Shown here: in pieces, positions 1-7,189 of the stretch
Layout of the letters: every line of letters begins with the position of its first letter
Position numbering within the stretch: the stretch's first letter is position 1
Assembly (NCBI GenBank): GCA_934373635.1
Contig: CAKROZ010000004.1
Span: 1-64,000, forward strand
Direction of reading: 5' to 3'
Length of the DNA stretch: 64,000 nt
Origin: an uncultured Eubacteriales bacterium
GTDB taxonomy: Bacteria > Bacillota > Clostridia > Oscillospirales > CAG-272
Program-made: the position numbers and the translations under genes
Notes under the pieces: model-generated
Seen by the model: only the letters and a program-made list of their open reading frames with translations
Databases searched by the model: none
What the model was told of the DNA's origin: nothing

Positions 1-1
1 C

Positions 2-103
2 GGATATGAAGTGTTGTGCGAGAAAGCTCCGGGAAAGCCGAATGGCTATTGTGTTGCCGATCGCAGTTTTAACGTATCGGAACTTCGCATTCTTAAACGA
101 TGA
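2..103 (+). pseudogene. WYL-type transcriptional regulator remnant (5' end outside window)
   Basis: The frame starting at base 2 is open from the window edge to a TGA at 101-103 and reads like the end of the N-terminal helix-turn-helix part of YafY/WYL regulators: it contains GYEV, PGKPNGY, ADRSF and SELRIL. In the family this last motif is normally followed by an IDAV stretch and then the WYL domain. Here two residues (K, R) and a stop follow, so the effector-binding half is missing. I therefore read it as truncated, probably by a deletion or recombination at about base 97. The homology call rests on recalled family consensus and not on an alignment. Confidence 0.42.
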
Positions 104-146
104 AAGCGTGAAAATAATAATAGCGTGAATTCTGAAGCAGCCGCTA

Positions 147-175
147 TTGATTTTTATCACGAAAAGTGCTATAAT
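147..175 (+). promoter_or_regulatory. sigma-A promoter of the lipoprotein gene
   Basis: TTGATT at 147-152 and TATAAT at 170-175 are separated by exactly 17 nt. The predicted transcript starts near 182 and reaches the AAAGGAG ribosome binding site at 215-221. Confidence 0.7.
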
Positions 176-232
176 AATTATGTCGTCAGGAATAGTGACT
201 GTAAGTATTATGTTAAAGGAGTTGTAAGTATT

Positions 233-853
233 ATGCTTAGAAAGAAATTATCTACAATTGTTTGTGCGGTGCTTTTAGTGATAACGTGCATTGGATTGGT
301 TGCTTGCGGAAATAACGACGGAGAAGAAACTTTGAAGCCGCTTCACGACAGCTCAAAATGGTTTACCGAAGAAGAACTGTCGGCAAAAGGACTTACGGGG
401 TTGCCTGTGCCGACCGGATTGTCCGGGGAAATAAAATCAAGCGACGCTTGGTATAATGACGGATATTCGTTTTCGCAAATTTGCCCGGACGAAGCAACGT
501 TCAATGAGAATGCGGAGACATATTTTTCGTATTTTAAAACTCATTATGACGGAATGTTCGGTAAGCCGCGAAGCGAAAAATACAGCATGAGTACAAATGA
601 AAACTGGTATATCATAGAACAAAAGAGCGCTTTGTCTGATTATTTCGATGACAATCCGAGCAAATTGTATAAGTTTTATTACATCAGAGACAATACTTTG
701 CATGATGGATATTTTACAAAAGGTTCAGTATGGTTCTTTGAAATGCGCTATGAATTTGATACCGATGTCGGCGGATACAAATTCAAGCTGTTTATTGAAA
801 ATGCTGATTCTACTCATAACGGGATTTATACGAACTATTACAAAAAGAGATGA
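233..853 (+). CDS. hypothetical lipoprotein (206 aa)
   Basis: The start at 233 is chosen because AAAGGAG lies at 215-221 and a classical type II signal peptide begins here (MLRKK, hydrophobic core, lipobox LVAC with Cys25). An upstream in-frame ATG at 125 has neither. The mature protein is acidic and rich in Tyr, Phe and Asn, with no motif I recognise, so no function is assigned; location should be the outer face of the membrane. Codon use is AT-rich compared with the rest of the window, fitting an acquired segment. It has its own promoter and no operon partner. Confidence 0.72.
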   Translation: MLRKKLSTIVCAVLLVITCIGLVACGNNDGEETLKPLHDSSKWFTEEELSAKGLTGLPVPTGLSGEIKSSDAWYNDGYSFSQICPDEATFNENAETYFSYFKTHYDGMFGKPRSEKYSMSTNENWYIIEQKSALSDYFDDNPSKLYKFYYIRDNTLHDGYFTKGSVWFFEMRYEFDTDVGGYKFKLFIENADSTHNGIYTNYYKKR

Positions 854-964
854 GATATTGCAAACATTGCCTTGCCGATGGAGCTTTTTGCGATTGAACC
901 GCAATACATAGTGAAAAGATAAGTTTGCAAAGCAATAATGAGGCTGAAACTAACGCGACGCGCT

Positions 965-1149
965 ACGCAAACAGTCCGGTGGACTGAATGCAAGCAAAGC
1001 GGGAGCAATTTATAGTTGCGACCTGTTTGTGTCGCAAGTTCGCGGTGACGAAAGTCACCAAAGGCGCTTGCCGTCTGCCCTCTTGCCCTCTTGATCGGGG
1101 AGCCAAGTGTGATGGTCTATAAGTCTTTTCTTATAGACCATCATTTTTG
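965..1149 (+). ncRNA. candidate structured RNA with terminal hairpin
   Basis: This stretch has no convincing ORF but holds three consecutive perfect stem-loops: 972-977/981-986 (CAGTCC/GGACTG), 1016-1022/1031-1037 (TTGCGAC/GTCGCAA) and 1044-1049/1054-1059 (GGTGAC with a GAAA tetraloop). They are followed by a strong intrinsic terminator at 1111-1149. That order (stems, GNRA loop, terminator) is what a small RNA or a mobile-element-derived RNA would show. It does not match a riboswitch or housekeeping RNA that I know, and I see no promoter directly in front. Confidence 0.33.
1111..1149 (+). terminator. intrinsic terminator
   Basis: A perfect 13-bp stem (1111-1123 with 1130-1142), a 6-nt TCTTTT loop and a following T-run. 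Confidence 0.8.
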
Positions 1150-1200
1150 TATTTTAAGGGCATTTTCGCCCCTTTTTGAGCAATTTCATAGCAAATCACC

Positions 1201-1239
1201 AGACCGAGTAACGGAGAACCCGTTGCCCGGTCTTTTTTT
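1201..1239 (+). terminator. intrinsic terminator
   Basis: Nested stem AGACCG/CGGTCT (1201-1206 with 1228-1233) and AACGG/CCGTT (1210-1214 with 1220-1224), followed by seven T residues. Confidence 0.75.
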
Positions 1240-1513
1240 ATGTCTAAAAAAAGCGTAATTTCACACTTGAAGTCTGCCAGACGATAAGCACCGCCCGGCA
1301 GGACCTGAATATCAAAACTGAATTAAAAAAACTTATTTATAGCATCTATGACTTGAACAAGGCGAATACGGCATACAACAAGAAAGCGGACTAATCTCCG
1401 CGGGGGAGTGGTCTTCGAAAAGAGAGCCGCTCCTCATACCGCCTTCGTGCGCCGTCGGAGCTTTGCAAGCCGTAGCTCTCCCCGCGCCGCGGGCGGCAGG
1501 AAGGGAGAGCCTT

Positions 1514-1888
1514 ATGAAAACAAAAGCAGAATTGCCGAGCTGTCCCGTGGCGACCGCCGTCTCTTTAATCGGAGGAAAGTGGAAGCTCTTGATCCTCCGT
1601 AACCTGAAAGCCCGCCCGTGGCGTTTCAACAAGCTTCTGCGCGACCTCGACGGCATCTCGCAGAAGGTGCTGACCGACAGCCTTCGGCAGATGACGGACG
1701 ACGGACTCGTGTACCGGAAGGATTATCGGGAGCTCCCGCCGCGGGTGGAGTACGGACTGACGGAGCTCGGGCGGAAGATGCTACCGATCATCGATGCGCT
1801 CGCCGCGTTCGGAAGCTATTATCGGTCGGTGGTAGAGGAAGAATACATGCGTGAAGAAAAGCGTCCTCACGAGTCAAGCATTTTATAA
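1514..1888 (+). CDS. HxlR-family winged-helix transcriptional regulator
   Basis: The 124-residue protein has the HxlR signature: CPVATAVSLIGGKWKLLIL near the N-terminus (HxlR proteins usually have Cys then GGKW), then GISQKVLTDSLRQMTDDGLV for the recognition helix and wing, and an ELTELGR-like stretch (YGLTELGRKMLPI). The start at 1514 follows AAGGGAGAG at 1501-1509. Family members are small dimeric DNA-binding proteins, often sensing reactive electrophiles or redox state through the N-terminal Cys, and commonly regulate a neighbouring detoxification gene. No divergent partner gene is present here, so the target is unknown. The 625 bases upstream hold the structured RNA and terminators but no other gene. 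Confidence 0.88.
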   Translation: MKTKAELPSCPVATAVSLIGGKWKLLILRNLKARPWRFNKLLRDLDGISQKVLTDSLRQMTDDGLVYRKDYRELPPRVEYGLTELGRKMLPIIDALAAFGSYYRSVVEEEYMREEKRPHESSIL

Positions 1889-2015
1889 AACGACGAAGAA
1901 TGAAAACAAAATCCGCCGCTTAAAAGCCTCCCCTCAAAAAAAGAAATGCACGCGAAAACGCATGCATAGGTGAATTATTCTTTACAAAAACTCGTTTTAT
2001 GCGGGTATACGCCTG

Positions 2016-2876
2016 TCAGTGGAAGAGCGAATCCCATAGCGTGTCGGGATCGAAGCCGAAGACCTGCACAAGCTCGAGCTCATCGGAATTGGCGAGCGTG
2101 TAGGGGAGGATGATCGAGTTCGTGTTCTCCACGAGCTCCACGCCCACGGCATGGTAGGCGTACCATACGAGGTGCGCGCACTGCGTATTCCGAATGGATT
2201 CGTTGCTTGAAAAGACGCCGACAAAGGCGTTGTATGACAGGTTTGTGAGGTGCTCCTTGGCGTAGCTTACCGCCGCGGCTCTCGTCTGATCGTCCGTCTT
2301 CGGGCGGAGGATCATGAAGGCGGCGTGGTCGGTGAAATCATCGGTACTCCCGAAGCGCGAACAGTCGCCGTATGCTTCGGCTTGCAGTACCTCTCCCCGC
2401 GTAGCGTCGGTCACGATCCCCACGTGTCCCATGCGGAAGGCGGAGAAGTGCGTCGAGGAGGTCAGGATGATATCCCCGTTCTCGAGATAAATGTTGACGG
2501 CATGTCTGCCGTCGGGGAGAAAGTCGGTACACATCAGGGGGGCGAAGCCGTCGTGCTCGATCTCCCAGTCCGTGAAGTATTGCTTCTGTATGGTGCGCAC
2601 GCGGGAAATGCCGCCGACGCCGTGCTCTCTCGCACGGTCAATGCCGATCTTGGTCAGTCCCGTCTGTCGGTACAGAAGCGCGTAGTCCTCCTCGGTGAGA
2701 CCCTCTTTTTCTAAGATCGCGGCGACGTCGATGCGCTCTTCGGTCGGATGATAGATACGGACATTGGCATCGGAAAAAACAAACGCTACCCAGAAAAGCA
2801 AGCATATGATGAGCAGGATCGAAATGACAGAGAACAGAACCGCAAGAAATGGGCGGCGCGCCGCAGAACGTCTCAT
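2016..2876 (-). CDS. YiiX/permuted NlpC-P60-like hydrolase with N-terminal membrane anchor
   Basis: The start at 2876 follows an AAGGAG site; the open frame extends further but without signals. Residues 9-34 form one transmembrane helix, so the bulk should be outside the cell. The catalytic part starts with GDIILTS (134-140), a His in RMGHVGIVTD (His151) and a later Cys in TQCAHLVWYAY (Cys233). The His-before-Cys order is that of circularly permuted papain-fold (YiiX/YebB-like) amidases or peptidases. The substrate is unknown; cell-wall peptide or acyl hydrolysis is only a family-level guess. It is a single gene with its own promoter, divergent from the transglutaminase lipoprotein. Confidence 0.7.
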   Translation of the reverse strand: MRRSAARRPFLAVLFSVISILLIICLLFWVAFVFSDANVRIYHPTEERIDVAAILEKEGLTEEDYALLYRQTGLTKIGIDRAREHGVGGISRVRTIQKQYFTDWEIEHDGFAPLMCTDFLPDGRHAVNIYLENGDIILTSSTHFSAFRMGHVGIVTDATRGEVLQAEAYGDCSRFGSTDDFTDHAAFMILRPKTDDQTRAAAVSYAKEHLTNLSYNAFVGVFSSNESIRNTQCAHLVWYAYHAVGVELVENTNSIILPYTLANSDELELVQVFGFDPDTLWDSLFH

Positions 2877-2946
2877 GTCGTTATCTCCTTTTTTGGAAAT
2901 GGTTTCCGTACACCGTTTTACCGTTAGTATGCCCGGATATGTCAAA

Positions 2947-2975
2947 AGGATAGCACACCCCGCGCGATTTGTCAA
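2947..2975 (-). promoter_or_regulatory. promoter of the YiiX-like gene
   Basis: On the minus strand TTGACA (2970-2975) is followed after 17 nt by TATCCT (2947-2952). Confidence 0.6.
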
Positions 2976-3065
2976 GCAAAATCCCCGCATCCGCGGTGCA
3001 AAACCTCCCTCCCGCCCGAAAATTTACAAATCGTCTGCTTTTTCTCTCCGTTTCGGAGAGAAAAC

Positions 3066-3094
3066 TTGACACTTTTTTTCGGATATGCTATACT
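3066..3094 (+). promoter_or_regulatory. promoter of the transglutaminase lipoprotein transcript
   Basis: TTGACA at 3066-3071, a 17-nt spacer and TATACT at 3089-3094. The transcript crosses the small broken ORF at 3142 before the lipoprotein gene. Confidence 0.75.
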
Positions 3095-3141
3095 GGTTTT
3101 ATAGATACCATGCCGCGATAGGCGGGAGGAGAAACGGAAAA

Positions 3142-3290
3142 ATGAAGCATAAGATCAGTATTTGCATCGATGAATTGCAGGGGAAATGTACCTCGCGCAC
3201 TTCGGTAAGGGCTTCGAGTATGAAACGGCGGAGTTCGGCGTCAAGGTGTTTCGGAAAATGCTTCGCGACCGCTACGGGGACGAGGCGTAA
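3142..3290 (+). pseudogene. small broken or frameshifted ORF in the leader
   Basis: An ATG at 3142 with GGAGGAG at 3125-3131 opens a short frame beginning MKHKISICIDELQGK, but after about 15 codons the residues become Ser/Arg-rich and unlike protein of this genome. The frame starting at 3186 instead reads sensibly (YLAHFGKGFEYETAEF, then VKVFRKMLRDRYGDEA) to a stop at 3288-3290. A single-base slip would join the two parts into a protein of about 50 residues. I read it as a decayed gene; a leader peptide is possible. Confidence 0.3.
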
Positions 3291-3314
3291 CCTGATTTTC
3301 TTCAAGGAGGCTGT

Positions 3315-5585
3315 ATGAGGAACCGTACCTTCCGCTCTCTGCTTTTTCTGCTCACCTGTCTGGTGCTCGTCACGGGTGTGCTTACCTCGTGCGCGCTCGG
3401 TACGGGGAAGACCTGTGTCGCCACCTTCGTCGTCGATGGCACGACCTGTCGGGTCGATACCGCGTACGGCAAGGTGCCCGTCTACCCGAACGGAACACCG
3501 ACGAAGGAACCGACCGAGGCGACGGAGTTCGTTTTCACCGGATGGTCGCCCCCTCTCGGAAAGATCACGGAGGACACGACTTATACTCCCGTCTTCGAAG
3601 AGCACCCGCGCACTTTCGATGTGTCCGTCACCGTCACGCCGGAGGGCGCCGGTACGGTCACGGGAGCAGGAAAGACGAGCTACGGAAGTGACGTCACACT
3701 GACGCAAAAAGAAAGGAAGGGCTACTGCTTCCTCGGATGGTATGAAAACGATCTCCTCCTTGAAACCGACGATAATAAGCAAACAAAACTTTGCAATATC
3801 ACTTCGAATCGAACGATCGAGGCGCGTTATGAGCCGATCTCCCTCACTGTCGAATACAGGCTTCCCGAGGGGGCGACGCATGAGAACCCGACGACCTACG
3901 ACATCACGATGGGAGAGGTGACGCTCACCCCCGCACGGCTTGACGGCTACTTTTTCGGCGGCTTCACCACGGAGGTGGACGGTGGCGGGGAGCGGATCGA
4001 GGTGCTCACCTATGACATCGTGGCGGCGCATCCCGTTCTCTATGCGAGCTTTGTCAAGACGGCGAAGGCGACCTTCATCGTGACGGGTGACACTCTTCTG
4101 CGCATCGAGAAGACTTTCACCCACCCTGCGGCATGGACGCCGCCCGAGAACCTCGGCGAGGGGTGCGGAATGAGCGCCTACCGCGTGCGGCGGTGGTTCG
4201 CGGACGCCGAATGCAGAGAGGAGGCGGATCTTTCTCTTCCCGTCACCGACGGCGCGACCTATTACGGCGTGTGGGAATACGTCGGGGACAGTGGATTTTC
4301 TCCGTATTTCGACAAATTCACGGCGGCAAGGGAGAGCGGCACACTGGCAATCTCCTCCGAAGACGAGCTTCTCCGCTTTTCGGAATTCGTCCGCTTTTAC
4401 AACACGGAGCAGCAGATCGAACTCCTCTTCGACGGAAGCTACCGCCCCGCCTTTTCAAGCGAAAAGGCGCTTTCCTCCTATCTTCAAACCTTGCTTGCAA
4501 AGGGGGAATTTCCGAATTCCTTCGGGCTTAGCTTCACCTACACGCGGGAGGCGCCCTATACATTAAAAAGCCTTTTCTCTTCGGCAGACATCACGGAGGA
4601 AGGGACGCGCGTCGCCGATCCCGCGGGCGAGGGACTCTATACACAGTATGAGCACATCGGGCGGATCTCTTCCTCGGGACGTGCGGCGGACTTTGACGCC
4701 TTCCCGATCGAGAATATCTCGGCGACCCTCCGCGTCGAGACCTCGAGTCAATTGGTCTATGCTCTGGAGCACGGCTATCGCCCGATTCCCGTCGCGGGCT
4801 CTGCCGCCGAGCGCGTTTACCTTGCCGCGAAGGAGGTCCTTCGTCGGATCGTCGACGACGAGATGGACGATTTTGATAAATTGCGTGCCATCTACGAGTG
4901 GCTGATCCTGACCGTCCGCTACGACCACAAGGCGGCGAGTGAGATCGGCTCCGACTGGCGCTGCTACGATTCGTGGTACCCCGAAGGCGTGTTCTTCCGT
5001 CACACGGCGGTCTGCGACGGCATTGCGAAAAGCCTTCTGATCCTCGCCCGCATCGAGAACATCGCCTGCGTGCGCGTCTCGGGACAGATGAAGGAAGGCG
5101 ACGGTCACGCTTGGAATAAGGTATATTATCGGGGCGCATGGTACGGCATCGATGCGACGCACGGCAACTTTTCGGGGGACGGCGGGGAATACCTGACCTA
5201 TACGTCCTTCCTCTTCTCGGATGCGTATAAGGCGAAGACCTGCGATTTCACGGTCAATCCGAAAACCGCGACGCCCGAGCACGGTATCGGCTTCGATATT
5301 TACGCAAACACGGCCTACGGCACGGGCGCGCAGGCGTGCGACCTTCGCATCAACGACATGCAGGAGCTTGCACGCCTCGCCGCGATCGTCAGGGCATATA
5401 CCTCCGAGGCGGCGCGCTACGACGGCGTTACTTCACACGACTTCGCCACCGTCGAGATCATGATTGACGAGAGCTCCGGTATCACCGTCGGGGCGGTGTG
5501 CAGCGCCTTCGGCGTCTATCGGTATTTTGCCGAAGAGGGCGAGGGGGAAATCACAGCGTATGTTTTTCTTCTGCCGATAGGATAG
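3315..5585 (+). CDS. cell-surface lipoprotein with InlB-type repeats and a transglutaminase-like domain
   Basis: The 756-residue protein starts with a lipoprotein signal (MRNRTFRSLL, lipobox LTSC, Cys26) after AAGGAGG. Residues of about 30-330 contain several Listeria/Bacteroides-type InlB-B (Flg_new) repeats, seen as FTGW, FLGWYEN, FGGF and ARYEP motifs. The C-terminal half carries a transglutaminase-like cysteine protease core with the full triad: Cys567 in TAVCDG, His598 in GDGHAW and Asp613 in GIDATHG. Such proteins sit on the surface and may process or crosslink proteins or peptidoglycan peptides; the substrate is not known. It follows a strong promoter at 3066-3094 and stands alone. Confidence 0.85.
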   Translation: MRNRTFRSLLFLLTCLVLVTGVLTSCALGTGKTCVATFVVDGTTCRVDTAYGKVPVYPNGTPTKEPTEATEFVFTGWSPPLGKITEDTTYTPVFEEHPRTFDVSVTVTPEGAGTVTGAGKTSYGSDVTLTQKERKGYCFLGWYENDLLLETDDNKQTKLCNITSNRTIEARYEPISLTVEYRLPEGATHENPTTYDITMGEVTLTPARLDGYFFGGFTTEVDGGGERIEVLTYDIVAAHPVLYASFVKTAKATFIVTGDTLLRIEKTFTHPAAWTPPENLGEGCGMSAYRVRRWFADAECREEADLSLPVTDGATYYGVWEYVGDSGFSPYFDKFTAARESGTLAISSEDELLRFSEFVRFYNTEQQIELLFDGSYRPAFSSEKALSSYLQTLLAKGEFPNSFGLSFTYTREAPYTLKSLFSSADITEEGTRVADPAGEGLYTQYEHIGRISSSGRAADFDAFPIENISATLRVETSSQLVYALEHGYRPIPVAGSAAERVYLAAKEVLRRIVDDEMDDFDKLRAIYEWLILTVRYDHKAASEIGSDWRCYDSWYPEGVFFRHTAVCDGIAKSLLILARIENIACVRVSGQMKEGDGHAWNKVYYRGAWYGIDATHGNFSGDGGEYLTYTSFLFSDAYKAKTCDFTVNPKTATPEHGIGFDIYANTAYGTGAQACDLRINDMQELARLAAIVRAYTSEAARYDGVTSHDFATVEIMIDESSGITVGAVCSAFGVYRYFAEEGEGEITAYVFLLPIG

Positions 5586-5589
5586 TTCA

Positions 5590-5631
5590 AATTCAGAATT
5601 AAGAATTATGAATGATGAATGATGAATGATG
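5590..5631 (+). repeat. AT-rich 3'-associated repeat with short tandem units
   Basis: Directly after the lipoprotein stop comes AATTAAGAATTATGAATG followed by tandem copies of ATGAATG. Related sequences follow the stop codons at 29039 and 40965, in the same orientation relative to the gene. Confidence 0.5.
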
Positions 5632-5687
5632 GATCGGCTTTCGCGGGTGCGGTTTTCGCTCGCTTTTCGCCGACGGAATACCGCATG

Positions 5688-5725
5688 AAAAATTCCACCC
5701 TGCTGCTTTGCAGGGTGGAATTTTT
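5688..5725 (+). terminator. intrinsic terminator (bidirectional)
   Basis: A perfect 16-bp stem, 5688-5703 with 5710-5725, begins with A5 and ends with T5, so it can work on either strand. Confidence 0.8.
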
Positions 5726-5803
5726 GCTATCGTGTTTTTGTTTTTTGTCGTTCCTTCACAGGGGGCACGTCATTTTGCCGATATTACGGGACTTTTTTCT
5801 TTT

Positions 5804-6016
5804 TTACTTTTTTGGGGCGACGCTTGCTTTTGCGCGGCGGAGCCATTTCAAGCCCTCGGGCGAGAGGATCCGGTCGGACGGGTCTTTCAGCACCCGCCGC
5901 TCGATCTCATCCACCATCGCGCGGATGTCGAAGAGCATGAAGTTCGATTCTCCGCAGAGAGCGTCGCACTCGAGCCCCGCCTCGGCGAGCACTTCGCGCC
6001 GCGTGTCAACCGACAT
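5804..6016 (-). pseudogene. 70-codon gene tail of unknown origin, fused to the duplicated esterase end
   Basis: A minus-strand frame of 70 residues starts at an ATG at 6016 (MSVDTRREVL) and ends at 5804 (VAPKK). Composition is protein-like (CDALCGESNFMLFDI, RILSPEGLKWL), but there is no ribosome binding site. The sequence just before the ATG is the same CTCACCG junction found in the esterase 3' end, and the frame continues open into that duplicated sequence. I infer the C-terminal remnant of another gene joined by recombination. I do not recognise the family with confidence. Confidence 0.35.
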
Positions 6017-6020
6017 TCGG

Positions 6021-6277
6021 TGAGGGGAGAGGGAAAAAATATGTAAAATCTTGCGCTTACGCTTCGCCGAAGAAGCAGGCGAGCGTGCGCCCGATCTCCC
6101 CGTCACGGAATTCCCGGTTGTGATTGCCGGGCGCCTCGCGGTAGTGGTGAGAGGAGAGGGAAAATATATGTAAAATTTTGCGCTTACTCTTCGCCGAAGA
6201 AGTAGGCGAGCGTGCGCTCGATCTCCCCGTCCCAAAATTCCCAAGTGTGATTGCCGGGCGCTTCGCGGTAGCGGTGA
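6021..6277 (-). repeat. 127-bp tandem duplication of the esterase 3' end
   Basis: Bases 6021-6147 and 6148-6274 align base for base with substitutions only. The first copy repeats the last roughly 30 codons of the esterase (HYREAPGNH, then GEIGRTLACFFGEA and stop) plus the spacer after the stop. Divergence is about 10-15 percent by eye, so the duplication is not recent. Confidence 0.75.
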
Positions 6278-6960
6278 GGGACGTTTGCCCCCGCGAGAAT
6301 TTCTTCCATCTTGCGCGTGCAGGGAAGGAGAGAATCCTCGGTGCCGCAGGAGAGGTAGAGCTTACTCGGAAGGGTGCCTTCGCGGATTGCCCGCTCGGCG
6401 AGGGCGTAGACGTCGTTTTCGGAGCCCGCGATCTTGTCGAAGGGGCCGAACACGTCCTCCCAATAGTCGGAGCCGACATAGACATGGCGGGGACTCGCGG
6501 GGTTCATCGCGCCCGAGAAGGACGCGGCGCCGCAGAACGCGTCGGGGTTGCGGAGCGCGATCTTCAATGCGCCGTACCCGCCCATTGAGAGCCCCGCGAT
6601 GTAGTTCATGTCCCGATCGGCACTCATCCCGCGGAAGAAGGAACGGCAGACGGCGGGCACCTCCTTTGCGACATAGGAGTAATAATTTCCGCCGTGCGCC
6701 ATGTCGCAGTACCAGCTGCGGTGCGCGTTCGGCATGACGACGGCAATGCCGTAACGGGACGCGTAACGCTCGATTGAGGTGCGCCGCATCCAGATCGTGT
6801 GGTCGTCCGACAGCCCGTGCAGAAGGTAAAGAGTCGGGAAGGTCTCGCTCCGCGTCCCCTCCATGCCGATCCGTGTCTTCGCCGATTCGGGCAGAACGAC
6901 GGCAAGCTCAGACGCCATGCCGAGCGCGTCGGAATGAAAACTCAAGGTCAAAAATGCCAT
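6184..6960 (-). CDS. alpha/beta-hydrolase esterase (FrmB/tributyrin-esterase type)
   Basis: The 258-residue protein starts MAFLTLSFHS, like S-formylglutathione-hydrolase/esterase-D-type esterases. It contains TLYLLHGLSDDHTIW (oxyanion region), the nucleophile elbow GLSMGG and a C-terminal GNHTWEFWD carrying the catalytic His. Related enzymes hydrolyse short-chain acyl esters or S-formylglutathione; in Clostridia they often act as acetyl- or feruloyl-esterases, and the real substrate cannot be read from sequence. A GAGG-type ribosome binding site precedes the ATG. It is the last gene of the minus-strand run and its final roughly 30 codons are duplicated downstream. Confidence 0.87.
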   Translation of the reverse strand: MAFLTLSFHSDALGMASELAVVLPESAKTRIGMEGTRSETFPTLYLLHGLSDDHTIWMRRTSIERYASRYGIAVVMPNAHRSWYCDMAHGGNYYSYVAKEVPAVCRSFFRGMSADRDMNYIAGLSMGGYGALKIALRNPDAFCGAASFSGAMNPASPRHVYVGSDYWEDVFGPFDKIAGSENDVYALAERAIREGTLPSKLYLSCGTEDSLLPCTRKMEEILAGANVPHRYREAPGNHTWEFWDGEIERTLAYFFGEE

Positions 6961-6979
6961 AATAACCTCACAATTGAAA

Positions 6980-6995
6980 AGTATTCTTTACATAT
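6980..6995. repeat. intergenic motif TATTCTTTACATA
   Basis: One of several intergenic copies of an ATTCTTT(A/G)CA-like motif (others at 1974, 9941, 15138, 23541, 28016, 51075), here between the esterase and malQ genes. Confidence 0.35.
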
Positions 6996-7189
6996 AAAAG
7001 CAAAATCGGATGTCGAGAATGTCGACGGGATGCCGCCGACTTGCTTTTGTGACAGACGTCTCGCTCTTCTTCGCAAGCGCGCCGTCGGGGGCGCTTTTTG
7101 CGGATACACCTTCGGGCGGTCGCATCCGCTCTCTTCGCAGACGCCTTCGGGCGGTCGCTTCCGCCTTTTTCAAAGGAGCATCTTCAGAG

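Noticed and set aside
3142..3290. Programmed ribosomal frameshift
   Set aside because: No slippery heptamer or downstream structure at the switch point; decay is the simpler reading.
7109..7158. 15-bp direct repeat as a mobile-element footprint
   Set aside because: Only two copies 35 bp apart in GC-rich spacer, without inverted ends or an ORF.
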